A DNA stretch of 64,000 nucleotides. Source: DASZHC01 sp035938215 (GTDB lineage: Bacteria; Verrucomicrobiota; Verrucomicrobiia; Chthoniobacterales; JAFAMB01). The stretch's first letter is position 1, and each line of letters opens with the position of its first letter. The notes under the pieces were generated by a model. It ran no database searches. It saw only the letters and a program-made list of their open reading frames with translations, and had not been told where the DNA came from. The DNA lies in the NCBI GenBank assembly GCA_035938215.1, contig DASZHC010000054.1:1-64000 (forward strand). Direction: 5' to 3'. Below are positions 46,363 to 55,157 of the stretch, one piece after another. The translations under genes were made by a program, and so were the position numbers.

Positions 46363-46955
46363 TCCACAATCTGGACGGGCGTCCCTACCTCGACGTTGTT
46401 GTAAAATGCCTCTGCCATCTTGCCGGGCATTCGAATACACCCATGAGAAGCGGGGTAGCCAGGCAAATAGCCTTGATGCATTCCAACACCTCCAGTGATT
46501 CGCATAAAAAAAGGCATCGGCGCGCCTTTGAAAATTGCGCCCGGAGGTTTGGGATTTTTACCTAGGTCAACGTCCTTCTGAACAACATTGCCTGCAGCAT
46601 CTACATAGTCTCCGTAGAGGTTGGAGGCATGATCATGATCCTTCTGCATAATCTTATAGTTCCCAATTGGCGTATTATGGCCTTCTCGTCCGGCGGAGAC
46701 CTGCGAAACGCCGACCAGTTGATCCCCTTTGTAAAAATAGGCTCGCTGTTCCTTGAGGTAGATAACAACGGATGGAGGACCGGAAACTCCGTCTCCGTCC
46801 CAGTACGAAATCGAGTCAATCCCGGCCTGTGGACCACCGCCACCAGTTGAAGGGATGTAAGAGGTGTTTGGATTTGCGAGCCGAGCTTTTTCGCTTTCGC
46901 CGCACCCCGCAAGCAGGGCTGCTACCAACACGACGGAGGTACATCGCATATTCAT
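46359..46955 (-). CDS. L,D-transpeptidase lipoprotein (YkuD domain)
   Basis: A 198-residue lipoprotein: signal LVAALLAGC with the lipidated Cys near position 18. The YkuD domain runs from ~60 to the end, with VVIYLKEQRAYFYKGDQLV and the catalytic Cys in ASHGCIRMP. It should cross-link peptidoglycan or attach lipoproteins to it in the periplasm. The gene is convergent with the YeaQ gene. Upstream is repeat element D3. Confidence 0.93.
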   Translation of the reverse strand: MNMRCTSVVLVAALLAGCGESEKARLANPNTSYIPSTGGGGPQAGIDSISYWDGDGVSGPPSVVIYLKEQRAYFYKGDQLVGVSQVSAGREGHNTPIGNYKIMQKDHDHASNLYGDYVDAAGNVVQKDVDLGKNPKPPGAIFKGAPMPFFMRITGGVGMHQGYLPGYPASHGCIRMPGKMAEAFYNNVEVGTPVQIVD

Positions 46956-47003
46956 ATACGGAGAACAGGTGGGATAACCTGTCTTGCAAAATTGTCAAGC
47001 TAG

Positions 47004-47272
47004 TGCATCGAGTCATAAGTAGGGGGCATACCGCCGTCGGTCAGTTGGCTGATTTTCAAGGCGCGAACGACGAGCATATCTCAATCGATACGTAAGGAGT
47101 GAGCAACGCTGAAAATCAGCCAACTGGCTACGGCCCAAAGGTTGGCTTGAAAAGGGTCCGTCTGCGTCGTTGTTCGTTCGTTACGTATCGCACGGATATG
47201 CTCCTCACTCACGCCTCGCATCCAGACCCTTTTTGAAGCCAACGGTATGCCTCCTACTTATGGCTCGATGCA
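47004..47272. repeat. Repeat family D, copy 3: 269-bp nested inverted-repeat element
   Basis: The ends TGCATCGAGTCATAAGTAGG (47004 on) and CCTACTTATGGCTCGATGCA (to 47272) match as inverted arms of 30 bp with two mismatches. Inside is a perfect 17-bp pair, CAGTTGGCTGATTTTCA and TGAAAATCAGCCAACTG, plus another pair, GGTTGGCTTGAAAAGGGTC and GACCCTTTTTGAAGCCAAC. No reading frame is credible inside. It fills the gap between the L,D-transpeptidase gene and fmdB. Shorter relatives are at 36741 and 37361. Confidence 0.8.
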
Positions 47273-47360
47273 TCAGGCACTCCCGTTTTGAGGGTCCCAA
47301 AAACCGGTTCTCCTGTTTGATCGAATCGGTAGCCTCTGCTATATGCTGAACTTGGACCAT

Positions 47361-47705
47361 ATGCCGACGTACGAATATCTCTGCGAAAAGTGCGGACAGA
47401 CCTTCGAGGCTTTCCAATCAATGAAGGACGAACCTTTGAAAATCTGTTCAAAGGAACTCTGCAGGCAAGATCGTTGGGGTCAGGGTACAGTGAAGCGCCT
47501 TTTGGGAAGGGGCGCCGGCCTTCTTTTCAAAGGCTCCGGCTTTTATATCACCGACTACCGAAGTTCAAGCTACAAAGAGAGTGCCAAGAAAGAGAGCAAT
47601 TCACCGTCGAGCGAGAGCGCAAAGGGAGGGAGCGCAAAGGGAGGGAGCGAAAAGGCTTCCGGGGCCACAGGTTCTTCGAATAAACCGTCTTCGTCGAACT
47701 CTTAG
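47361..47705 (+). CDS. FmdB-family zinc-ribbon protein
   Basis: A 114-residue protein. The N-terminal zinc ribbon is MPTYEYLCEKCGQTFEAFQS with a second Cys pair in KICSKELCRQ, typical of FmdB-type putative regulators. The C-terminal 50 residues are low-complexity Ser/Lys/Gly with near-repeats of SAKGG, common in this family. I start at 47361 (MPTYEYLC), the standard family start. Function unknown beyond metal binding. Confidence 0.85.
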   Translation: MPTYEYLCEKCGQTFEAFQSMKDEPLKICSKELCRQDRWGQGTVKRLLGRGAGLLFKGSGFYITDYRSSSYKESAKKESNSPSSESAKGGSAKGGSEKASGATGSSNKPSSSNS

Positions 47706-47726
47706 CTTCGGCGCTGTGGAGACAAG

Positions 47727-47754
47727 GTGACAAAGGCAGCCGATGCCGTATAAT
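47727..47754 (+). promoter_or_regulatory. Near-consensus promoter before a 41-codon ORF
   Basis: GTGACA (47727-47732), 16 bp, TATAAT (47749-47754). The expected start of transcription is about 7 bases on, at or near 47761, which is the A of the ORF's ATG. The transcript may therefore be leaderless. Confidence 0.6.
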
Positions 47755-47760
47755 AGCGCG

Positions 47761-47886
47761 ATGTTTCGCTTGACTCGGGGTGAACAGTTGCTCGTGGCCG
47801 GATTCAGCTTAGCGCTTCTCGTGGGAGCTATCGTCGAACACGCTCGGCAGACTTTCCGTCAACAACACGCCGTTGAGTCAAAGTAA
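47761..47886 (+). CDS. 41-residue single-pass membrane peptide
   Basis: MFRLTRGEQLLVAGFSLALL, then VGAIVEHARQ and a charged tail ending VESK. One hydrophobic segment (residues ~10-25) is followed by basic and polar residues. It ends 5 bp before the Minf_1886 gene and follows a near-consensus promoter, so it is probably the first gene of that operon. The pattern L-x-x-GEQLLVAGF recalls short N-terminal segments next to this family in other Verrucomicrobia; that is an impression, not a search. Confidence 0.6.
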   Translation: MFRLTRGEQLLVAGFSLALLVGAIVEHARQTFRQQHAVESK

Positions 47887-47891
47887 GAAAA

Positions 47892-48293
47892 ATGCAGAAA
47901 TCGTTTAGCGAAGTTGTCGAACTGGTAATCGAGAAAGACCCGCGGTACACTAAAGAGGCCTACATCTTCCTGAAGGAAGCGCTCGAATTCACTATCAAGC
48001 AAAAGAGGCGAGGCAAGAGCGAAGCCGGTTCCCATGTCGATGCCGGTGAATTGCTGGACGGTTTCCGGCAACTCGCCCTTAAAGAGTTTGGGCCAATGGT
48101 TATGACGGTTCTAGAATATTGGGGCGTTGCCGCCTCCGAGGACGTGGGCAACATGGTTTTCAATCTGATCGACGCGGGAGTTTTTGGGAAAACGAAATCC
48201 GACTCGGTGGAAGATTTTCGTGGCGCCTTGAATTTCCGAACCGCGTTCGTCGAACCTTTCGAGGCTCGCAGCTCAAAGCCTGCGAAGTCCTGA
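47892..48293 (+). CDS. Minf_1886 family protein
   Basis: A 133-residue protein of a family named after a Methylacidiphilum gene. The conserved start MQKSFSEVVELVIEKDPRY and then YIFLKEALEFTIKQ are clear, as is LLDGFRQLALKEFGPMVMTV. Mostly helical, no signal peptide. Function unknown. It is found mainly in the PVC group, which supports the taxonomic call. It precedes the M16 peptidase gene by 17 bp. Confidence 0.9.
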   Translation: MQKSFSEVVELVIEKDPRYTKEAYIFLKEALEFTIKQKRRGKSEAGSHVDAGELLDGFRQLALKEFGPMVMTVLEYWGVAASEDVGNMVFNLIDAGVFGKTKSDSVEDFRGALNFRTAFVEPFEARSSKPAKS

Positions 48294-48310
48294 TTTGCTG
48301 AAAGAAAGTA

Positions 48311-50824
48311 ATGCAGATTCCGGAGGTTGAGTCGGCGTACTTTGAATTGGCCAACGGCTTGACGCTCATCGTGGCGGAGCATCACTCGGCTCCTCTAGCC
48401 AGTGTTCAGGCATGGTGTCAGACGGGAAGTATTCATGAAGGTGAATGGTTGGCGGGCGGTTTGACGCACTTGCTCGAGCACCTGCTTTTTAATGGGACGG
48501 GGCGACGCACGTCGAAACAGATCAGTGACGAGATTCATGCGGTGGGCGGCTATCTTAACGCCTACACCTCTTTTGATCGCACGGTTTTCTGGGTCGACTG
48601 TCCGGCAAGCGCTGTGCGCCAATCGATCGATATACTGGGCGATATGCTGTTTTGTTCCATTCTGGAACCTGAAGCTCTTGGCAGGGAGATGGATATCATT
48701 CGTCGTGAGTTTGACATGGGTCTGGACGATCCGGATCGGGTGCTGAGTTATCTCACGTTCAGGACCGCGTTTCAGGTGCATCCGTGTCGCTACCCGGTGA
48801 TTGGAATTCGCGATATTTTCGACCGGTTAACTCCTGCCGACGTCTCTCGGTATTACCGCAAGCGTTATGTACCCAACAACATCTTCCTGGTCGTTGCGGG
48901 CGATGTGGAAGCCGATCGCGTGAAAACCGATGCGGAGGAGTTGTTGAGCTTTGCGAAGCGCACTGCGTTGGAGCCTGTCATCTTGCCCGAAGAGCCGCCC
49001 CAGCTTGGGCGTCGCACTGCTGAACAGGCGTTCAAATCGGATCTTGCTTATTTCAATCTTGGTTGGCACGTGCCGGCAGTTTCCCACGAAGATATGGCGT
49101 CGCTTGACGCGGCTTCAGTAGTGCTGGGTGGTGGAACAAGCTCGCGTCTTTATCAGGAACTACGAGAAAAAGAAGGTTTGGTCTACGGAGTGGGAGCGTA
49201 TGCATACACCCCGGGTTTCCCGGGTTTGCTTACCGTCTCGGGCACTTGTGCCAAGGAAGTTTCAGAGCTGGTATCCGAACGCGTGGTCCGTTGCGTTGAT
49301 GACTACCGTGAACGCCGAATAAGCGAGGAGGAAGTTCAAAAGGCGAAGCGGATCCTTGCAGTGAATATGATCGAACAGCTTCAGACCGTTAAAGGAGTGG
49401 CGTCGGATCTCGGGTTGAATTGGCTGTACGCTAGGAATCTGGGGTTCAGCCGGCATTATCTCGAGCGGGTCCAATCGGTCACCGTTCCGGATCTTGAGCG
49501 CGTAGTGGGTCGGTACATGACGGATTCGAACCTCACGGTCGCGATGCTGCGACCGGAGATCAGTTCCAGACGCGCACCGGCGGTCGCGCGATTCAGTTCG
49601 CAACCGCAGTTTCGTCGCCTGACTAATGGAGCCAAGGCAGTGCTCATTCCGGATCGGCGGTTGCCGATGATCTACAGTTCCCTTGTTGTCCGTGGCGGGG
49701 CGCTATTCGAGACGCTCGAGAACAACGGTATCCACCGGCTTCTTTCGCAAGCGATGCTGAAGGGCACTCACTCCAGATCCGCCGAACAAATCGCGCAGGG
49801 GATCGAGGAAATCGGCAGTTTGCTCTCAGTTGAATCAGGCTACAATACGTTGCGTGCCGCCGTCAGTTCGCTTTCCGGCGATTTCCAGAAGGCGTTTTCG
49901 GTGCTCATGGATGTTGCAACCGATCCAACATTTCCCGCCGAATTCACCGAGCGCGAGCGCGAAAGCCAGATTGCCGCGATTCGCTCGGAGAATGTGCAAC
50001 CGCACGTCGTAGCACGGAACTTGCTCCGCAGCGAAATTTATGGATCTCATCCGTACGCCTTGAACCCGCTTGGCCGGGAGAGGAGCGTTCTCCAGATCAC
50101 GCGGGATCAACTTTTGGAACGGCATCGGGATTGTTTTATCTGGCCACAATCGACATTTGGCTTCTGCGGCAACTTTGAGTCTGAGCAGGTCATCGACATG
50201 CTTGAGAAAGCACTGGCAGCAGCACCCTCAGATCGTCAGGCTCAACCCTTCGCTATTCCGCAGGTGGATGAGATAGGGGAGCGCACCGTGTATTCGCACG
50301 AAGGGAGACATCAGGCGGTCGTTTACATCGGGTTCCTTGCGTGCGGGCTTATGGATCCTGATCGGGTCGGTCTCGAGTTGCTGGATGAAGCAGCCGGTGA
50401 TTCGAGCTCCCGATTTTTTGTGAGGATTCGCGAGGAACTGGGATTGGCCTATTCCGTGGGGAGTTCGTTATTCATTGGCTTGGCTCGCGGGGTTTTCAGC
50501 TTTTACGCAGCGACGTCTCCGGAAAACGCGGAGAATGTCGCACGGATAATTCGCGATGAGTTAGCCGAGCTGGCCAGGAATGGCTTGGAAGAGCAAGAGT
50601 TCGCCCGGGCCAAGGCCAGGAGTATCGCGCAACTCGAGTTCCAGCTTCAAAGCATGGAGGCCTGCGCACAGAGCGCCGCTTTGAACGAACACTACGATCT
50701 CGGATATGACTATGTCCGTCGCCGGAAGCGGATGATTGAGGAGTTGAACAGAAGCACGGTGAGCGATTTAGCCAGGAAATATTTGATGGATAAACCGGCG
50801 ATAACGGTCATTGTTAACCCTTGA
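48311..50824 (+). CDS. M16-family zinc metallopeptidase, two-domain
   Basis: An 837-residue protein with two tandem M16 halves. The catalytic motif HLLEH is at residues 53-57 in GGLTHLLEHLLFNGTGRR; the distal Glu lies in RREFDMGLDDP. The R/Y pair of the family is seen in LREKEGLVYGVGAYAY. The second half (from ~430) lacks HxxEH, as is usual for the inactive half that closes the chamber. No signal peptide is visible. It lies in the Minf_1886-M16-DUF1844 block, just 19 bp before DUF1844. Confidence 0.93.
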   Translation: MQIPEVESAYFELANGLTLIVAEHHSAPLASVQAWCQTGSIHEGEWLAGGLTHLLEHLLFNGTGRRTSKQISDEIHAVGGYLNAYTSFDRTVFWVDCPASAVRQSIDILGDMLFCSILEPEALGREMDIIRREFDMGLDDPDRVLSYLTFRTAFQVHPCRYPVIGIRDIFDRLTPADVSRYYRKRYVPNNIFLVVAGDVEADRVKTDAEELLSFAKRTALEPVILPEEPPQLGRRTAEQAFKSDLAYFNLGWHVPAVSHEDMASLDAASVVLGGGTSSRLYQELREKEGLVYGVGAYAYTPGFPGLLTVSGTCAKEVSELVSERVVRCVDDYRERRISEEEVQKAKRILAVNMIEQLQTVKGVASDLGLNWLYARNLGFSRHYLERVQSVTVPDLERVVGRYMTDSNLTVAMLRPEISSRRAPAVARFSSQPQFRRLTNGAKAVLIPDRRLPMIYSSLVVRGGALFETLENNGIHRLLSQAMLKGTHSRSAEQIAQGIEEIGSLLSVESGYNTLRAAVSSLSGDFQKAFSVLMDVATDPTFPAEFTERERESQIAAIRSENVQPHVVARNLLRSEIYGSHPYALNPLGRERSVLQITRDQLLERHRDCFIWPQSTFGFCGNFESEQVIDMLEKALAAAPSDRQAQPFAIPQVDEIGERTVYSHEGRHQAVVYIGFLACGLMDPDRVGLELLDEAAGDSSSRFFVRIREELGLAYSVGSSLFIGLARGVFSFYAATSPENAENVARIIRDELAELARNGLEEQEFARAKARSIAQLEFQLQSMEACAQSAALNEHYDLGYDYVRRRKRMIEELNRSTVSDLARKYLMDKPAITVIVNP

Positions 50825-50843
50825 ATGAAACGGAAGATTCTAT

Positions 50844-51272
50844 ATGGCAGAATACCAGAATACGACTGTATCTTCGGGTGAGATGACTCAGCGCTTCATT
50901 GAGTTTGTCATGATGCAGGCTCAAAACGCTGCTTTCGTATTGGGGCAGATCCCACACCCTCAAACGGGAAAAGCAGATGTCAATCTGGACATGGCCCAGC
51001 TCTTGATTGATCAGCTCGTCATGATTCAGGAAAAAACAAAGGGCAACCTGAATTCCGACGAGTCGCGTATTCTTGCGCAGACTGTATCGAATCTTCAGAT
51101 GCTCTTTGTCGAAGCCGCCCGAGAAAAGTCTTCGACCGCTGCAGAAACGCGTCCGGTAGAACCACAGAAAGCGGAACCGACAAAGGCGGAATCGCGCCAG
51201 CCTGAACAGGCAGCTTCGGAACAAACGGACGCTGATGGGAAAAAGAAATTTGTCAAAAGCTACGGCTCCTGA
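50844..51272 (+). CDS. DUF1844 protein
   Basis: A 142-residue protein. Residues ~15-95 have the DUF1844 pattern: FIEFVMMQAQNAAFVLGQ, then MAQLLIDQLVMIQEKTKGN and ESRILAQTVSNLQMLFVEA. The C-terminal 45 residues are Glu/Lys/Pro/Ala rich and probably disordered. Function unknown. Common in Verrucomicrobia, Planctomycetes and Acidobacteria. It lies 61 bp before kdsA. Confidence 0.9.
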   Translation: MAEYQNTTVSSGEMTQRFIEFVMMQAQNAAFVLGQIPHPQTGKADVNLDMAQLLIDQLVMIQEKTKGNLNSDESRILAQTVSNLQMLFVEAAREKSSTAAETRPVEPQKAEPTKAESRQPEQAASEQTDADGKKKFVKSYGS

Positions 51273-51333
51273 TTTTTTCCCGCGTCCGAAAAATCAGATT
51301 TTCTGTCTGTTGCGTAATAGATTAGTGTTTTCG

Positions 51334-52149
51334 ATGGTAATGAGCTTTGACCTCGGGAACGTAAGGATTGGCGGACCTGCACCGTTTTACGTTCTTGGGC
51401 CATGCGTTATCGAGTCTGAAAAGTTTTTGTTCTCCATCGCGTCCGATCTCAAGGAGATTTGCGGCGCGCTGAATATTTCCTGGATCTTCAAGGCGTCCTA
51501 CGACAAAGCGAATCGAACTTCGGTCAAATCGTTTCGGGGAATCGGCATGGAAGCTGGTTGCCGTGTGCTAAGGCAAATAGGGGACGATTTAGGGGTGCCG
51601 GTTACGACGGATGTTCATTCGCCGGAGGAGGCGCGGGCAGCCGGGGAATCGATCGACCTTTTGCAAATTCCCGCCTTCCTGAGCCGGCAAACGGATTTGA
51701 TTCGGGCGGCAGCCGAGACCGGGCGGGCGGTTAATGTAAAGAAGGGACAATTTCTCGCGCCCTGGGATGTGCGAAATATCGCGGATAAACTCGAAACTTT
51801 CGGATGCCGTTCATACGTCTTTACCGAGAGAGGCTTCAGTTTTGGCTACAACAATCTCGTCGCAGACATGCGTTCGCTTTATTGGATCAGGGAACTTGGA
51901 TATCCGGTTATCTTTGATGCCACGCATTCAGTGCAACGACCGAGCGGTGTTGGTGACCGCAGCGGAGGAGACGGCGTTTTGGCGCCTGTATTAGCGCGGG
52001 CGGCGGCTGCGGCGGGATGCGATGGCATATTTATCGAGACTCACTATAATCCAAGTGAAGCGCTGTCAGACGGTCCGAATCAGATCCCGCTCAGGGAGCT
52101 TTCGAGAGTACTGGACAAGCTAAAAAGAATCCATGAACTCGTTCGCTAG
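51334..52149 (+). CDS. kdsA: 3-deoxy-D-manno-octulosonate 8-phosphate synthase
   Basis: A 271-residue TIM-barrel enzyme joining arabinose 5-phosphate and PEP for the KDO of LPS. Visible motifs are YVLGPCVIES, FKASYDKANRTS, VTTDVHSPEEA, VKKGQFLAPWD, FTERGFSFGYNNLVADMRS and FDATHSVQRP. Two starts are near (51334, 51340); the frame opens further into DUF1844. The stop codon TAG lies at the left end of MITE copy 1, so the C-terminus (ELVR) may have been trimmed by that insertion. First gene before the LPS-export genes. Confidence 0.95.
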   Translation: MVMSFDLGNVRIGGPAPFYVLGPCVIESEKFLFSIASDLKEICGALNISWIFKASYDKANRTSVKSFRGIGMEAGCRVLRQIGDDLGVPVTTDVHSPEEARAAGESIDLLQIPAFLSRQTDLIRAAAETGRAVNVKKGQFLAPWDVRNIADKLETFGCRSYVFTERGFSFGYNNLVADMRSLYWIRELGYPVIFDATHSVQRPSGVGDRSGGDGVLAPVLARAAAAAGCDGIFIETHYNPSEALSDGPNQIPLRELSRVLDKLKRIHELVR

Positions 52150-52242
52150 AATCCTTGAAAAGCAAAATCGGTTGCAAAGGAGTCAAGCTTTTTCCGTGTC
52201 CGTGCATCAACCATCAGATGGCCTTGCTTTTCAAGGATTCTA
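52147..52242. mobile_element. MITE-like element, copy 1
   Basis: A 96-bp unit: TA, GAATCCTTGAAAAGCAAAA, a 54-bp centre, then the inverted end (three mismatches at its inner side), TA. Outer TA on both sides fits a TA target duplication as made by IS630/Tc1-mariner transposases. The left TA plus G forms the kdsA stop TAG. It has no reading frame. The second copy is at 55349-55444, about 83 percent identical by eye. Confidence 0.8.
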
Positions 52243-52288
52243 TAGAGCGAGGCTGCTTCACCCAAGCGACGCAGTTCCCAACTCGACC

Positions 52289-52819
52289 ATGCTACCCCTG
52301 GCTCTCGCCGGTCTGAGGCGCGGCCTCGCCAGGTGGGGCTTTTCTTTTGCGCTGGTTGCAGGGATTCTGGCGTCTGGTTTGGCGGAAGAACCTGCTCAGC
52401 TAAGAAAGATTGAAGTACCGGTGCCGATCGGGCACGAGGTCAAGGGATTGCGTCTCCCCGTTCGTAATGAAGAGGGAAAGATGGAAATGCAGTTTGATAT
52501 CGAATCGGCGAGGCGCCTCAACGACCAGGATATCGAAATGCACACGACCACTATACAGACTTATAACCAGCAAACCGCGGAACCGGATGCCAAGATCGAA
52601 TTGAAAATCGCTGTGATAAATTTGGACACCGATGTCATCAAGACGGAAGACCCTGTCAGGATTTCGAGGGAGGACTTTGTTCTCACAGCCGACGGAGGTG
52701 AATTCAACTCGAAGCTTCGCCAGGGACGAGTGCTTGGAAATGTCCACCTCATCATCTATGATCGGGAAAAATTTCAAACGAAGTCCGGCGCCCCAGAGTC
52801 AACAACAATAAGTCAGTGA
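52289..52819 (+). CDS. lptC: LptC-like LPS transport protein
   Basis: A 176-residue protein with one N-terminal hydrophobic segment (GFSFALVAGILASGLA) that would anchor it in the inner membrane. The rest is beta-rich, with KGLRLPVRNEEGKMEMQFDI and ILTADGGEFNSK-like strands (FVLTADGGEFNS), as in LptC/LptA beta-jellyroll proteins. I start at ATG 52289; the longer frame runs into the MITE. It overlaps the OstA-like gene by GTGA and lies in front of lptB. The family is weakly conserved; the call rests on position plus fold pattern. Confidence 0.7.
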   Translation: MLPLALAGLRRGLARWGFSFALVAGILASGLAEEPAQLRKIEVPVPIGHEVKGLRLPVRNEEGKMEMQFDIESARRLNDQDIEMHTTTIQTYNQQTAEPDAKIELKIAVINLDTDVIKTEDPVRISREDFVLTADGGEFNSKLRQGRVLGNVHLIIYDREKFQTKSGAPESTTISQ

Positions 52820-53568
52820 AGAGATTAGCAATTCTGGCCGGAACGATCTGCTGTTTAAGTTGCCAAATCGGAGATGCTCAGCCCAAGACGCCCACGCCAA
52901 CCCGCGGCAACAAGCCATCGTCTGCTGCAACAGCAAGGTCACCCCAGGGGAGCGCGAAACAGGCTCCCGGGGTACCGGAGTCTCAAGGTAAAACGAATGA
53001 TGCATTTGGAGGTGACGACAAAGATCGTCCCAAGGGACCTACGGATATACGGTGCTCCCAGGAAGCACAGTTTGATACGAAGACACGGTCAGGGGTATTT
53101 TTTGGGAATGTGAAGGTTGTGGATCCGCAGTTTACACTGACGACGGATCGGCTGGCTGTAAGGCTTAACAAGGAAGAAGATGGAGGAGGGTTGCAGGAAG
53201 CTCAGGCAGACGGAAACGTCCTGATTGTGCATGTCAACCAGCCTAAGAGCGGCCAGAGCCCAGCTACGGCTGCTCCGGGCGCCCAGCCTCAGCCCCAGCA
53301 GCCCCAGCAGCCCCAGCCTCAACCCCAACAACAACCGGTCACTTCGACAGGCAAATCCGAAAGAGCCGTCTACGAAGCGAAGGATGGTTCGATTACGCTC
53401 ACCGGCTGGCCTCAGGTGACCCAGGGGGTCAATACGCATATAGCCACCGCACCGGGAACGAAGATGATTCTATACCGGGATGGGCGAATGCAAACCTACG
53501 GAAGCACTAGAACATTGATTCAGGATAGAACGGCTACCAACAAACCCAATGCGAATGGCGCCCAGTAG
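52816..53568 (+). CDS. lptA: LptA/OstA-like periplasmic protein
   Basis: A 250-residue protein with a signal sequence (KRLAILAGTICCLSC; a lipoprotein cleavage is possible). The beta-jellyroll core includes DIRCSQEAQFDTKTRSGVFF, GNVKVVDPQFTLTTDRLAV and AVYEAKDGSITLTGWPQVTQ. Known LptA forms the periplasmic bridge for LPS. A Pro/Gln-rich linker (QPQPQQPQQPQ) sits in the middle, between core strands. It starts at GTG 52816 inside the stop of lptC and overlaps lptB by 20 bp. Confidence 0.75.
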   Translation: MKRLAILAGTICCLSCQIGDAQPKTPTPTRGNKPSSAATARSPQGSAKQAPGVPESQGKTNDAFGGDDKDRPKGPTDIRCSQEAQFDTKTRSGVFFGNVKVVDPQFTLTTDRLAVRLNKEEDGGGLQEAQADGNVLIVHVNQPKSGQSPATAAPGAQPQPQQPQQPQPQPQQQPVTSTGKSERAVYEAKDGSITLTGWPQVTQGVNTHIATAPGTKMILYRDGRMQTYGSTRTLIQDRTATNKPNANGAQ

Positions 53569-54337
53569 ACTAGAACTTGAATCCCTCGTGATGGAGGACC
53601 GGAAGCGGATCGAGAGGCCGATTCTACGGACTGAGAGGCTGGTAAAAATTTACGGCGGACGCTCGGTCGTAAATGGGATCGACATCCAGGTCAACAAAGG
53701 GGAGATTGTAGGAATTTTAGGTCCAAATGGTGCTGGTAAAACGACTACATTTTATCTTATAGTAGGTTTAGTTCGGCCCAATAGTGGACGAGTCTATTTT
53801 CAGGATCGTGATGTGACCGGGTTTGCGATGCATCGGAGAGCCCGCATGGGTATGGGTTACTTGCCTCAGGAAGAATCCATTTTCCGGAAACTAACCGTCG
53901 AACAGAATATCCTGGCCATTCTCGAAACACTGCGCATTTCGCGCAAGGAACGACGCCGGCGCTGCGGCGAACTGCTCCGTCAATTCGGCATTGACAATCT
54001 GGCGAAGAATCAGGCCTTGACCCTGAGTGGAGGCGAGAAACGCCGACTAACTATCGCACGGTCACTGGTGACAAGTCCAAGATTGATGATGCTCGACGAG
54101 CCCTTCAGCGGTGTTGACCCGATCGCGGTTTCCGAAATTCAGCAACACATCTCGAATCTCAGTAAATCGGGATTAGCAATTTTGATTACCGATCACAATG
54201 TTCGGGAAACCTTGGAGATTGTGGACCGGGCTTATCTAATTTATGAGGGCAGAGTCGAGAGCCAGGGTACCCGTGAATTTTTGATCAACGATCCAATCAG
54301 CCGACAACTCTATCTCGGTGAACGCTTTCGGATGTAA
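53549..54337 (+). CDS. lptB: LPS export ATPase LptB
   Basis: A 262-residue ABC ATPase that powers extraction of LPS from the inner membrane. Walker A is GILGPNGAGKTTTFYLIVGL, the signature LTLSGGEKRRLTIAR, Walker B RLMMLDEPFSGVDP and the switch His ILITDHNVRETL. The SGVDPIAV stretch is typical of LptB. Starts at 53549 or ATG 53591 are both possible; the first overlaps lptA. No lptF/lptG permease is in the window. Confidence 0.95.
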   Translation: MRMAPSRLELESLVMEDRKRIERPILRTERLVKIYGGRSVVNGIDIQVNKGEIVGILGPNGAGKTTTFYLIVGLVRPNSGRVYFQDRDVTGFAMHRRARMGMGYLPQEESIFRKLTVEQNILAILETLRISRKERRRRCGELLRQFGIDNLAKNQALTLSGGEKRRLTIARSLVTSPRLMMLDEPFSGVDPIAVSEIQQHISNLSKSGLAILITDHNVRETLEIVDRAYLIYEGRVESQGTREFLINDPISRQLYLGERFRM

Positions 54338-54473
54338 CCCACGAACAATGCTGCCTGCCATCAGTAGCCAGCGTGTGCCAGGACTGCGTCTTGACGCCTG
54401 TGGCGCAATTCTTGCTCCCTGCTCGGGGAACCGGAATGCTGATTCCAGCAGCCTAAAAAGAAAGCGCCCCATT

Positions 54474-55109
54474 ATGCAGATACGAAATGCAAATCCACCA
54501 ATCCAGGTGACTGGGAGGCATGTGAGTGTCACGGATGCCATGAAGGAATATTGCCGACGCAGGTTGGCGTGCCTTCACCTCGACTATCCGAAAATCATCG
54601 AAGTCCAGGTTATCCTGGATGTAGAGAAGTACCGTCACACTGCCGAGGTGATTTTGCATTGCAGCAACCACATCACACTTGAGGCTAGCGCTGAGAGCGA
54701 TGATATGTACGCTTCCATTGACCAGGTCGTGGACAAGATCGCGCGTCAGATGCGCAAATATAAGACGCGTCTCATGCGCCACCACCGCCCACGCAGACAC
54801 GGCATCCGCCATCTCGAAGAGAAGGTGCTTCGATGGGAATGGACCGATGAAGTCGAGGAGGTTCCGCAAGCCGACCTTAGTCGAGCGCCGGCAGAGGAAG
54901 AGACAGTGGTCCCGGATCAATCCGGACCGCAAGTGATTCACAGCGAAAAGTATCCGGTGAAGCCGATGTTTATTGATGAAGCCGTGCTTCAAATGGAGAT
55001 GTCCTCGAAGCAATTCCTCGTGTTCCTGAACGCGAAGTCCGAGAAGGTCAGTGTCATCTATCGGCGCAAAAGCGGGGATTTCGGGTTGATCGAGCCGACA
55101 TTTAGCTGA
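54474..55109 (+). CDS. hpf: Ribosome hibernation-promoting factor, long form
   Basis: A 211-residue protein. The N-terminal S30AE domain has IQVTGRHVSVTDAMKEYCRR and LEASAESDDMYASIDQVVDK. The C-terminal dimerisation domain follows a charged linker and reads PVKPMFIDEAVLQMEMSS, then FLVFLNAKSEKVSVIYRRKS. Long HPF alone forms 100S ribosome dimers. I start at ATG 54474; the frame opens upstream to 54318 within lptB. It follows lptB by 136 bp and ends before a terminator-like hairpin. Confidence 0.94.
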   Translation: MQIRNANPPIQVTGRHVSVTDAMKEYCRRRLACLHLDYPKIIEVQVILDVEKYRHTAEVILHCSNHITLEASAESDDMYASIDQVVDKIARQMRKYKTRLMRHHRPRRHGIRHLEEKVLRWEWTDEVEEVPQADLSRAPAEEETVVPDQSGPQVIHSEKYPVKPMFIDEAVLQMEMSSKQFLVFLNAKSEKVSVIYRRKSGDFGLIEPTFS

Positions 55110-55157
55110 ACTGGGACACCAGACAATATCTGAATCTGCCCGGGATTGAGCGCTCAG

